From Vibrio thalassae (GTDB lineage: Bacteria; Pseudomonadota; Gammaproteobacteria; Enterobacterales; Vibrionaceae): a DNA stretch of 64,000 bases. A program made the translations under genes and the position numbers. The stretch spans positions 1-64,000 of the forward strand of contig NZ_OANU01000021.1 of NCBI RefSeq assembly GCF_900089835.1. The letters run 5' to 3'. How positions within the stretch are numbered: position 1 is the first letter of the stretch; each line of letters opens with the position of its first letter. The notes beneath the pieces were generated by a model, which was given only the letters and a program-made list of their open reading frames with translations, ran no database searches and was not told the DNA's origin. Of the stretch, positions 1-7,607 are shown in pieces.

Positions 1-189
1 TACGTGGATCGGGTATGCGATTAAGGCGTTCAAAAAGTGTCATTTTGTAGGTTGAGTAGTACATAGATAATGATCTGATCAACAAAATCAGGATTAGTTC
101 AATCGAAAATAAAGAACATTTAATTCCTTGATGCAGGTGAACGCAAATTGACCGTGTTGTTTGGCATTTAATCAATTAAACCCTACAAA

Positions 190-456
190 CTATGTGAGAT
201 CTCGCCCTGAAGCCCATATAACGTATCCAGTAAATCCAATGTCACTTGATAGCTTTAAGAACTTGTATTGCCTGTGAATTACTGCTGGTTTTATCCAATG
301 GAGGAACGAAGCAAGATTAAGTTCCCTACGTTTGGCACATTTGGCCATTACCTCTAAAAATTGCCCTAGTTCATGGGTTACTTCCGCCTTTGACAAAGGC
401 CCATAAGACAGCCCGGAAATTTTACTATTGACTAAAGAAACAGAATTTTTGCTCAT
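190..456 (-). pseudogene. Truncated HlyC/RtxC-like toxin acyltransferase remnant
   Basis: The 88-residue product resembles the N-terminal half of the toxin-activating lysine acyltransferases (HlyC, RtxC), which acylate RTX protoxins in the cytoplasm. Seen: an LG start near residue 30, then a FL..IKPAV...QYK segment and GYVIWA, in the order and spacing of the HlyC core. Family members are about 150-170 residues; this one stops just after the WA motif, and I found no continuation in other frames downstream. The position of the catalytic His (before the Arg of the HR pair) appears to be Lys (AKRREL). No RTX toxin gene is visible, and the neighbours are broken insertion sequences. I infer a dead remnant; the family call rests on recalled motifs only. 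Confidence 0.4.
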
Positions 457-650
457 TGCAACCTACAGGGGCAGTGTTATTATTACTTCATCCATTAAAA
501 ATCAGAAATAGAATAATCACACCCTTAGTAGAATTTATTTTCGTGTCACAACGCAATAAAATGTGTTGATAAAATTAATGATTTCACCGTCATTCGAGAC
601 ACGTATCGAACATGTTGCGTAGTTCGATGTGTGTTCTGGTCAACAAGAAT

Positions 651-910
651 GGGCTTTGTTGTTCAAATCGACGGTACCATTTCAAGAAGCTATAATCTGA
701 ACGGGGTCTACATCAGTTAATTGTCGTAACTCTATGCCGAAACATCGTTACAAAACAACTGACTGGAAACAGTCCAACATAGCCCCAATCAACCGAGACT
801 CTCTGACCTTTTCGATTGATGAGAAACGATAGCCGAGTTGAAGCAAATAAGGCAAACGAGCTAACCTACGCCGATTCAGCGACTTAACCATTACCGGCGT
901 TTTTCAAGGT
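651..910 (+). mobile_element. Left-end remnant of an IS5-family (IS903-group-like) element
   Basis: Position 652 begins GGCTTTGTTG, matching the terminal inverted repeat of IS903-group elements as I remember it, followed about 80 bases later by the start of a typical IS5-family transposase frame. The remnant stops where the IS3-family element begins, and no matching right end (CAACAAAGCC) was found between 2517 and 3041. So only the first quarter of the element survives. Confidence 0.6.
734..910 (+). pseudogene. IS5-family transposase, 5' fragment with in-frame stops
   Basis: Translation from the ATG at 734 gives MPKHRYKTTDWKQSN, then a SLTFSIDE segment, and after several stops a GKR..LRRFSDL segment. 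That is the usual N-terminus of IS903-like transposases (MPKxRYKTTNWKQYN, SLTFWIDEEA, GKRGRPRRFSDLAI). Three in-frame stop codons fall within about 60 codons, and the reading is cut at the IS3 end. The DDE catalytic domain is missing, so it cannot act. The IS5 family is fairly sure; the exact element is unknown. Confidence 0.65.
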
Positions 911-918
911 TGTTGTCA
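911..918 (+). repeat. Putative terminal inverted repeat, orfB-side end
   Basis: TGTTGTCA reading inward, 23 bases beyond the orfB stop codon. It pairs with TGACAACA at 2509-2516. Identity beyond the 8 bases is poor. Confidence 0.45.
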
Positions 919-933
919 TCATTCGCTTAGTTA

Positions 934-1944
934 TTAAGCAGCTTCTCTTTCTGGATTTAGATGAACATCACCAACGGGTTCACAGTTCCTAATCTTGCCT
1001 GACCAACGCTCTGGGTGTCGCTCTCTTGCTATTGATAACACATCAGAAGGACGTCTTAAAATCTCGCAATCTTTACCACTGTGGCGCTCTGATGGCGTGA
1101 CGTAATTTAACTTACTGTGCTTGTGCTCGGTGTTGTACCAATGTACGAACGCCTCAACCCAGCAACGACTAGCTTCTAGATGCTCAAAGCCTTTTGTTGG
1201 CCAACTAGGCATGTATTTCACGGTACGGAATAGCGACTCAACATACGGGTTATCATCACTGACTCTCGGGCGACTGTATGATGAAGTAATACCAAGCTCA
1301 TCCATTTTCGCTCTGAACGTCAGTGACTTCATTGGTGCGCCATTGTCCGAGTGAAGGACAAGTGGCCGATTAAAGCATTGCTCACGCATCAGCGTCCGCT
1401 GTAATAGCTGTGATGCTAACTCACCGCATTCACATTCATAAACATCGTAACCAACGATTTTTCGGCTATAGATATCTTCAATCACGTAGAGATAATAGTG
1501 CTGACCTCGAACCCTAGATGGCAAGTAAGTAATGTCCCACGTATAGACTTGATTGGGACCTGTTGCCGTATAACTTGTTGGCTTAGCTTGCCTCTGTCGA
1601 CTTCGCTGACGACCTCGGGTATGAAGCTGACCTTCCGCTTTCAAAACCCGATAGTAGCTAGACTCCTAAGCGATATACTCACCCTTATCAAGCAGCGTTA
1701 GAACAATTTGAGTCGGCGGTAAACTCGCATATTCAGAGCGGTTGCACACCTCAATAATCGCCTGCCGCTCTTGCTGTGAGAGTTTGTTTGCAGGCACAGG
1801 CCTGGCGCATGTTGGTCTTTTGTCAGCCTGTATTTCACCTTGCTGATACCAGCGGCGATACGTCCTCAAGTCGATTTGAACTTCATGACAAGCGTACTCT
1901 AGACGGCAGCCACTTTGCTTAGCGTCGTGGATAAGAGTGACCAA
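934..1944 (-). pseudogene. IS3 OrfB transposase with internal amber codon
   Basis: OrfB is the catalytic half of IS3 transposase and joins OrfA by a -1 frameshift. The frame is open through RLTSTDERQYLVTLIHDA upstream of the TTG at 1944, then an HTH-like region, then GEYIA, a TAG codon at 1666-1668, and immediately in the same frame ESSYYRVLK. IS3 proteins normally read GxYIASESSxYRVL here, so a Ser codon (TCG to TAG) seems to have mutated. The rve/DDE domain downstream is intact: D of TWDITYL, D of LHSDNG and E of NPYVES, with 35 residues between the last two. Translation could restart at the TTG at 1644, but the protein would lack its N-terminal part. Inactive unless the amber is suppressed. 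Confidence 0.85.
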
Positions 1945-1967
1945 GTATTGCCTTTCATCGGTTGAGG

Positions 1968-2468
1968 TTAATCTTCCTCTGGCTCTTCCCCGTAAAAGGC
2001 TCTCAGCTTTTTTCGAAGCACCAACAACGCCGCCGTTTCCGCTAAAGCTTTTTCTTTAAAGCGTAACTCTTTTTTCAGCTCTTTAATTTCAAGTTTGTCA
2101 GCTTTAGCTTGTTTCTTGGCTTCAGCCTCACGCTCTTTAGCAGACATAAACCCTTGCATACACTCACTTCGCCAACCTTGCACTTGTTCAGGAAACAAGC
2201 CTTTCTCGCGACAATACTGACTGAGTTCATTCTCTGTCATCGAGTAAGTTTCAGCGACAATGGCGAGTTTAGTTTGAGCAGACCACTGCTCTGATGAAGT
2301 ATTACTATTTGGCACAGCGGCTCCTGAACGTCTAAGTTGCTGCCGCCAATGATACAAGGTTGCACTGCTAATGCCTTCCTCTTTTGCAACTTGGCTTACA
2401 GACATTGAATAAGGAGGTAGTAGCTTCTTCAATATGGCTTCTTTTCTTTCTGTTGGGATGCGATTCAA
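1968..2468 (-). CDS. IS3-family transposase OrfA
   Basis: This 166-residue protein has an HTH_Tnp_1-type N-terminal domain (VSQVAKEEGISSATLYHWR, about residues 24-42), a second HTH-like segment around residues 70-90, and a Lys/Glu-rich coiled-coil/leucine-zipper C-terminus (KADKLEIKELKKELRFKEK). OrfA binds the terminal repeats and regulates OrfAB. The start shown is TTG; no in-frame ATG lies just upstream, so the start is uncertain. Near its 3' end lies a slippery A6G heptamer that can move ribosomes into orfB. Confidence 0.8.
   Translation of the reverse strand: MNRIPTERKEAILKKLLPPYSMSVSQVAKEEGISSATLYHWRQQLRRSGAAVPNSNTSSEQWSAQTKLAIVAETYSMTENELSQYCREKGLFPEQVQGWRSECMQGFMSAKEREAEAKKQAKADKLEIKELKKELRFKEKALAETAALLVLRKKLRAFYGEEPEED
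2007..2013 (-). other. -1 programmed frameshift heptamer between orfA and orfB
   Basis: On the minus strand the orfA frame reads CGA AAA AAG, containing A AAA AAG, the classic X XXY YYZ slip site of IS3 elements. A -1 slip gives AESLLRGRARGRLTSTDER, which runs straight into the orfB frame without a stop. The frames are therefore as expected for a fused OrfAB. Confidence 0.75.
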
Positions 2469-2508
2469 AACTCACTCATTACCACCCAAACTGGTTAAAT
2501 TTTAACAG

Positions 2509-2516
2509 TGACAACA
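2509..2516 (-). repeat. Putative terminal inverted repeat, orfA-side end
   Basis: TGACAACA on the plus strand, i.e. TGTTGTCA reading inward on the minus strand, about 40 bases upstream of orfA. It matches the other end at 911-918. Confidence 0.45.
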
Positions 2517-3041
2517 ATCCTGCCAGAAGGGGGTTAGGACAACCGTAAAAATAACAGCACTGGAAGTTTTCATTATGATACTCCAATTTAAACCAAATCT
2601 CGCTAAGAAGTATAGTGAACTTTAACAAGGTACAACATACTAATTTTAACTTTATTACCATTCAGTTATTTTAAGATAACTAACAAGGTATATTAGACTG
2701 TTTTCAAAGTGTTTACAGTGCCCTTCTTCTCCCTAGAGTGTCCAACACCAACTTGATGAAACAGTGACGACGAACCAGTCTCAACTTTCGATAAATATAA
2801 AATATCTCAGAAAGTGCAACCTTGATAAACCACCAACGTAATGTCTAAATTAAACAAAGGAAATTTACCATTTAAAACCTTTAAAAACTCAATTACAAAC
2901 AATATCTTATTACCATTTCCCCTCTCAGATACCTGAGTGCAACTCAATAAGTAACTTAAAAAATCACTAAACATATTTCTCAACATTTCAACTCTTTGCC
3001 TAAACTGATCTAGTTGAAACATAAACAACCAAGGTGCAGAA
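2517..3041. other. AT-rich gene-free stretch before the antiporter gene
   Basis: I see no credible gene here. It carries no continuation of the IS5-family element. The last bases (AAGGTGCAGAA before 3042) provide the ribosome site for the antiporter gene, so its promoter probably lies in this stretch; no strong -35/-10 pair stands out. Confidence 0.5.
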
Positions 3042-4568
3042 ATGGCAACAGTTACTAGTTCAAGCAATAAAGGTATCAGTATTTTTGCTTTAGCAATGCT
3101 TAATATCGTCGCAGTAGTCAGCCTTAGAGGGTTACCAGCGGAAGCTGAATACGGACTCAGTTCAATTTTTTACTACATTTTCGCAGCTATCGTTTTCCTC
3201 GTGCCCGTGTCACTCGTAGCCGCTGAACTCGCGACAGGCTGGTCGGAAAAAGGCGGCGTATTTCGTTGGGTTGGAGAAGCCTTTGGCGCAAAATTGGCGT
3301 TCCTAGCTGTTTTTCTACTCTGGATAGAAGTGACGGTATGGTTTCCGACAGTTCTTACCTTTGGTGCGGTATCCCTCGCCTACATAGGGCCTGATCAAAC
3401 TTGGGATCAATCACTATCCGAAAACAAGTTTTTTGTGCTCGCTATCGTGCTCGCCATCTACTGGTTTGCAACATTTGTGGGTCTTAAAGGAACTGAAGCA
3501 TTTGCAAAGGTTGCAAAGTGGGGAGGCTTGGTAGGTACCATCGTCCCGGGTATTATCCTCATAATATTAGGGTTCTCTTACCTAACTATGGGAAATACAC
3601 CACAAATTGAACTTGGTTGGAGTGAGCTCGTTCCTGATTTTTCGAACTTCAATAATGTAGTTTTGGCTGCAAGTATCTTTTTGTTTTATGCTGGAATGGA
3701 AATGAACGCTATTCACGTCAAAGAGGTCAACAATCCTGGACGAAACTATCCTATTGCCATAGGGATCTCCTCTTTCGGTACCGTCGCCATTTTTGTGTTG
3801 GGTACCCTCGCTATCGCTTTTATCGTACCACAAAAAGACATCAGTCTGACTCAAGGGTTACTAGTCGCGTACAAACAAATGTTTACTTGGGCCGGGATCG
3901 GCTGGGCATCACCTCTTATTGCAATTTGTTTAGCATTTGGTGTACTCGCAGGGGTGGTGAGCTGGGTAGCAGGCCCTTCCTCTGCACTTTTAGTCGTTGC
4001 AAAAGGCGGATACCTACCCCGTTTTTGGCAACACACCAACGACAAGGGCATGGCCACCAATATCATGATTGCGCAAGCAGTGATTGTTACCTTCCTTTCC
4101 GTTACATTCGTAGTGCTACCATCCGTGCAAGCTGCTTATCAAATTCTGAGTCAATTGACTGTTATCTTATATCTCATCATGTATCTTTTGATGTTTTCTG
4201 CCGCCATTTATCTCCGCTATAGCCAACCAAATCGCCCTCGAAGTTACAAAATTCCCGGTGGTAACATTGGTATGTGGATCATCGGAGGGCTTGGTTTTAT
4301 TGGATCTTTAACTGCTTTCGTTTTCTCTTTCATCCCGCCTGAGCAAGTAGCGGTAGGTAGTCCGACTATCTTCGTATCAATTCTAATCATACTTGCCGCT
4401 ATCTTTGTCGCGATTCCTTTCGCCATTTTTCGTGCTCGAAAACCTCATTGGAAGGATCCTCAAATCAATGATTTCGCACCATTTACATGGGAGCTAGAGA
4501 ACACACACCCTGGCGTCGTAAACCATTCTGACGCTCACGTTCACACGCTCAACGTGAAGCAAGACTAG
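3042..4568 (+). CDS. Glutamate/amino-acid antiporter, APC superfamily (GadC-like)
   Basis: A 508-residue inner-membrane protein with about 12 hydrophobic segments and the N-terminal APC pattern ISIFALAMLNIVAVVSLRGLP, as in the glutamate:GABA antiporter (GadC/YbaT/YjeM-like) group. GadC-type carriers exchange an imported amino acid for its more basic product to consume cytoplasmic protons. The C-terminus is hydrophilic and His-rich (VVNHSDAHVHTLNVKQD), comparable in position to the pH-plug tail of GadC, though similarity is not established. Glutaminase follows 16 bases later, so the pair is probably one transcript, fitting glutamine uptake and ammonia release in acid resistance. No glutamate decarboxylase is nearby. 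Substrate is inferred from family and context. Confidence 0.75.
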   Translation: MATVTSSSNKGISIFALAMLNIVAVVSLRGLPAEAEYGLSSIFYYIFAAIVFLVPVSLVAAELATGWSEKGGVFRWVGEAFGAKLAFLAVFLLWIEVTVWFPTVLTFGAVSLAYIGPDQTWDQSLSENKFFVLAIVLAIYWFATFVGLKGTEAFAKVAKWGGLVGTIVPGIILIILGFSYLTMGNTPQIELGWSELVPDFSNFNNVVLAASIFLFYAGMEMNAIHVKEVNNPGRNYPIAIGISSFGTVAIFVLGTLAIAFIVPQKDISLTQGLLVAYKQMFTWAGIGWASPLIAICLAFGVLAGVVSWVAGPSSALLVVAKGGYLPRFWQHTNDKGMATNIMIAQAVIVTFLSVTFVVLPSVQAAYQILSQLTVILYLIMYLLMFSAAIYLRYSQPNRPRSYKIPGGNIGMWIIGGLGFIGSLTAFVFSFIPPEQVAVGSPTIFVSILIILAAIFVAIPFAIFRARKPHWKDPQINDFAPFTWELENTHPGVVNHSDAHVHTLNVKQD

Positions 4569-4584
4569 AGGTTTGGTATAGAAC

Positions 4585-5523
4585 ATGACTGATAAAATAT
4601 CTAAAGCTCTAGTGGAAGCTCATAGTTTGTATAAAGACGTTAATGATGGCGAAAACGCCTCGTACATCCCGTTTTTGGCAAAGGTTCCAGCGGAGTTAGT
4701 CGGGCTCTGCTTTGTCTCGGTGTCAGGTGAAATTTACTCCGTTGGTAATACGGATTATGAGTTTGCAATAGAGTCGATCTCTAAAGTGATGACATTAGCA
4801 TTAGCGCTAAATCAACACGGTGCTAAAGCAGTGCATGAGAAAATTGGCGCTGACGCGACAGGTTTACCGTTTAATTCCATTGTTGCTTTAGAACTTCACA
4901 ACGGAAAGCCTCTTAGTCCATTAGTCAATGCGGGAGCCATAACTACGGTAAGTATGGTGAAAGCAACAGACGCTGAAAATCGGTGGAGTAAAATATTAGA
5001 AATGCAATCAGCATTAGCTGGTAGGAAAATCAAACTCTCCTCTCAGGTGAATAAATCCGAACAAAACACCAATACGCATAACAAAGCGATCGCTCTTCTG
5101 CTTGCATCATCAAATTGTATCTATTCCGACCCTTTAGAGGCATGCGATGTTTATACAAGGCAATGTTCAACGCTATTTAATTGTGTCGATTTAGCCACCG
5201 TAGGAGCATGTTTAGCAAACGCTGGCGTCAACCCAGTGACATCCCAGATGGTGATAAAGGCGTCGTTGGTACCGCCATTACTCGCAGAAATGACGACAGA
5301 GGGACTGTATGAACGCAGCGGTGATTGGGCGTTTGACGTAGGCTTGCCGAGTAAAAGTGGCGTAGGAGGGGGGCTTGTTTCAGTCATCCCTAATGTGGGG
5401 GCTTTAGCTGCTTTCTCTCCACCTCTAGATAAAGCAGGAAACAGTGTACGAGGCCAGTTAATGATAAAACATGTCGCTAACAAGATGAAATGGAATATAT
5501 TCAACGTTTCTGTGAACGAATAA
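4585..5523 (+). CDS. glsA: Glutaminase (serine-dependent, GlsA family)
   Basis: Hydrolyses glutamine to glutamate and ammonia in the cytoplasm. The 312-residue length fits the family (about 305-310). The catalytic S-x-x-K pair is visible at Ser64-Lys67 (ESISKVM), followed by VNAGAITT and, near the C-terminus, SGVGGG, all conserved in beta-lactamase-fold glutaminases. It lies 16 bases after the APC antiporter gene, the arrangement of glutamine-dependent acid-resistance pairs such as E. coli ybaS-ybaT, in which released ammonia neutralises protons. Translation starts at the ATG at 4585. The function is secure at enzyme level; the acid-resistance role is inferred from pairing. Confidence 0.88.
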   Translation: MTDKISKALVEAHSLYKDVNDGENASYIPFLAKVPAELVGLCFVSVSGEIYSVGNTDYEFAIESISKVMTLALALNQHGAKAVHEKIGADATGLPFNSIVALELHNGKPLSPLVNAGAITTVSMVKATDAENRWSKILEMQSALAGRKIKLSSQVNKSEQNTNTHNKAIALLLASSNCIYSDPLEACDVYTRQCSTLFNCVDLATVGACLANAGVNPVTSQMVIKASLVPPLLAEMTTEGLYERSGDWAFDVGLPSKSGVGGGLVSVIPNVGALAAFSPPLDKAGNSVRGQLMIKHVANKMKWNIFNVSVNE

Positions 5524-5762
5524 ACACTTGCAAACGTCCGTGCTTTACTCATTAAATGTGAGCGAGCATGACGCTAAGATAGCAGTGCCAGCACTTTTTC
5601 GAGCCAAAGCATACTGCTGACTAAACCAGTAAACACACCAGCATTACATAAACACTTGGAACGTTTCATTTCTGGTCTCTGTGCCCTAGAGATGTTACAA
5701 GGTAGTGCCCAGTTGGCAAATTTCAATTAATCTACTCTTTGTTTTTACTTTGGACTAAGTAC

Positions 5763-6377
5763 TTGCAGCATATTAACGACCTATTATTAGCAATGAAACC
5801 GTTACTGGAACAGTACGGATATCTCGCCCTCGTAGTCAGTATCTTCTTAGAAGGTATAGGTATCCCAATGCCTGGACAATCGTTATTGATTGCTGCGTCT
5901 CTTTTGTCCTCACCAGAATTTATGAATCTGACTCTGGTGCTTACTCTATCTTGGCTAAGCTGTTTTTTTGGTAATACATGCGGTTATTTAATTGGTTACT
6001 ACTTCGAGGAATGGCTCAATAAAAAAGGGTACATTTCCGGGCCTAAAATGCAAAAGCTCCAGTCGATGGTAAAACACTATGGTCCTACATGTTTAGTCAT
6101 CAGCCGTTTTGTCGAGGGCATGAAGCAGTTTATGCCACTAGCGTGTGGCGTAGCAAAAATGCCACGCCATCAATTTTTGTTGGGGAATACTCTCGCTACT
6201 ACGATTTGGGTTGCAGTCTTTGGCGTACTCACTCACTTTGCTTTTGATCATTTGCAGCTATTCCAACAGTTTTATCACCACCATAAAACTGTGGTTTGGT
6301 CGATTTCTGCTGTGTTGTTTGTCGCTCTCATTGTTGCGCTTCTGAGGAGAAAGCGACATGCCCCTAAACAGCAGTAA
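5763..6377 (+). CDS. DedA-family (SNARE-associated/VTT) membrane protein
   Basis: DedA proteins are inner-membrane proteins of the VTT domain superfamily, linked to undecaprenyl-phosphate or phospholipid flipping and membrane homeostasis. Seen: an N-terminal LEQYGYLALVVSIFLEGIGIPMPGQ block with the E/P-containing re-entrant loop, a central G-x-x-x-G segment (FFGNTCGYLIGYY), and the conserved FxR region VISRFVEGMKQFMPLACG. The C-terminus is a membrane segment with a basic tail. The frame is open from 5739; I prefer the TTG at 5763 because GGACTAAG lies 5-10 bases upstream, while the ATG at 5793 has no ribosome site. Its 3' end overlaps the convergent acetyltransferase gene by 14 bases. Confidence 0.8.
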   Translation: MQHINDLLLAMKPLLEQYGYLALVVSIFLEGIGIPMPGQSLLIAASLLSSPEFMNLTLVLTLSWLSCFFGNTCGYLIGYYFEEWLNKKGYISGPKMQKLQSMVKHYGPTCLVISRFVEGMKQFMPLACGVAKMPRHQFLLGNTLATTIWVAVFGVLTHFAFDHLQLFQQFYHHHKTVVWSISAVLFVALIVALLRRKRHAPKQQ

Positions 6378-6879
6378 CCTTTAACTCTAAACGCAATAGA
6401 TCGGTGTCATAGGGCGTAGGGCGGTCTTCCAACTGTTTAAGCCCTAGGCGTCGGCAAACTGCAATTGCCGCTTTGTTTCCGGCTTTGGTTTCAGCAAATA
6501 TCACCGATGGTGCAAATTGAGCGATACCAAACTCAATTAGCGCAGTCATAGCTTCAACAGCAATCCCTCGCCCTTGCCTATCGACAGCGAGACCAAACCC
6601 TATAGAAGCTTGATTGTCTGCCTCTAAACGAAAAGCGACCGTACCGATTACCTGATGACTCTCTTTTCCTTCAATCACAAGTTGAAACTTAGTGCGTGGA
6701 CGTTGTTCTGATTGTTCGACAAACATCTCAAGCAAATGCGCATTGAACTCGGGAGAGCACTCTTCTTTGGGATAGAAGGTTTGATATTTTGGGTGAGACG
6801 TTATGGTGAGCCATGCCTCGATATCACCCAGTTGAAAATCACGTAAAGTAAGTCGTTCTGTTTCTAGCGTTAATTCCAT
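6364..6879 (-). CDS. GNAT-family N-acetyltransferase (RimJ/RimL-like)
   Basis: About 171 residues, with the RimJ/RimL-type opening LETERLTLRDFQLGDIEAWL, a central strand VIGTVAF, and the acetyl-CoA binding motif as RQGRGIAVEAM (Q/RxxGxG/A type). A later ETKAGNKAAIAVCRRLGL segment matches the conserved N-x-x-(A/S)..lekLGF block. These enzymes acetylate ribosomal proteins, small molecules or antibiotics with acetyl-CoA; the substrate here is unknown. I chose the ATG at 6879 because AAAGAGAAC precedes it; the frame is open nine codons further upstream. It is convergent with, and overlaps by 14 bases, the DedA gene. Confidence 0.8.
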   Translation of the reverse strand: MELTLETERLTLRDFQLGDIEAWLTITSHPKYQTFYPKEECSPEFNAHLLEMFVEQSEQRPRTKFQLVIEGKESHQVIGTVAFRLEADNQASIGFGLAVDRQGRGIAVEAMTALIEFGIAQFAPSVIFAETKAGNKAAIAVCRRLGLKQLEDRPTPYDTDLLRLELKVTAV

Positions 6880-7263
6880 TTTGTTCTCTTTGTAGATCGG
6901 GCACACCTAACTGCCGCCTAATTTTGGCAAGGCTGCATGTTTATCACACTCGTCCATTGAATAGAGTGACTAAAGTAGCTATTTAGAGACCAGAAAAGTT
7001 TATTGTAGAACAAATGGTTCAATTTAGAGTCAATATTATGTGTTAAAGCTCATAATAAAATGAACTTTGTGAGATAAACCACGGTAGCAATTAAGTATTT
7101 TCAGATTTACTCTCCCATCTCCTTTATCTTTTTACTGTTAGAGAGTCTCTTGACAATTTTTAGATTCAGATTCTGAGTGGGTCAGTGTCAGTATTGCGAG
7201 CTCAGGCACTTTTCAAGCTGATAAAAAATCGCTACCATTTAGCTGTCGTTAAGACATTAACTT
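6880..7263. other. Intergenic region upstream of the ribB leader
   Basis: No gene seen. A TTGACA at 7150-7155 is the best -35 candidate for the riboswitch transcript, but no good -10 follows at 17 bases. Promoters for the minus-strand acetyltransferase and for ribB must lie here. Confidence 0.4.
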
Positions 7264-7407
7264 TTATTCTCAGGGCGGGGCGAAATTCCCCACCGGCGGT
7301 AAATCAGTTTTTGATAAGCCCGCGAGCGCTTAACTTTATTGAGTTGAGGTCAGCAGATCTGGTGAAAATCCAGGGCCGACGGTTACAGTCCGGATGGGAG
7401 AGGATAA
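7264..7407 (+). promoter_or_regulatory. FMN riboswitch (RFN element)
   Basis: The RFN conserved blocks are all visible in order: GGGGCGAAATTCCCCACCGG, GCGGTAAATC, AGCCCGCGAGCG, GGTCAGCAGATCTGGTG, CAGGGCCGACGGTTACAGTC and GGATGGGAGAGGATAA. The outer stem pairs TTATTCTC with GAGAGGATAA. FMN binding to RFN elements represses riboflavin genes. About 200 bases separate it from the ribB start; this expression platform includes a GGATCTGC...GCAAGATCC hairpin at 7533-7562 and an ATACC/GGTAT pairing just before the ribosome site. Confidence 0.95.
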
Positions 7408-7607
7408 TGATATTTACAGGCGCTGTAGCGAGCACTCACTGTCATTGACTGTGGGTATCATTAGGCATGTTGTAAATATAGAATGATACTTTCTTGCTAT
7501 GCGGCAAGGCGCGTGTTGTTCGTCTATCTTTTGGATCTGCTTTTACTTTTCATGCAAGATCCCCATACCTATGCCCTGATTCTGGTATTTTAAATAGGAG
7601 TATTACC

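Larger units (their letters stand above)
911..2516 (-). mobile_element. IS3-family insertion sequence (about 1.6 kb), transposase disabled
   Basis: This is an orfA/orfB element on the minus strand. The ends were set from an inverted TGTTGTCA pair (911-918 and, as TGACAACA, 2509-2516), which gives the 5'-TG...CA-3' ends typical of IS3. No convincing target duplication flanks it (GGT on the left, ATC on the right), so the limits may be off by some bases or the flanks were rearranged. orfA is intact; orfB has an amber codon. It abuts and truncates the IS5-family remnant. Confidence 0.6.

Noticed and set aside
1..189. Integron attC-like site or continuation of the acyltransferase
   Set aside because: A TTTAAT/ATTAAA palindrome is present, but no core sites typical of attC repeats, and no reading frame continues the HlyC-like similarity.
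601..630. Inverted repeat TCGAAC/GTTCGA upstream of the IS5 remnant
   Set aside because: Only six-base arms with a ten-base loop and no T run; too weak to call a terminator or operator.
905..2520. Target-site duplication around the IS3 element
   Set aside because: The flanks GGT and ATC do not match at 3 or 4 bases, so I did not annotate a duplication.
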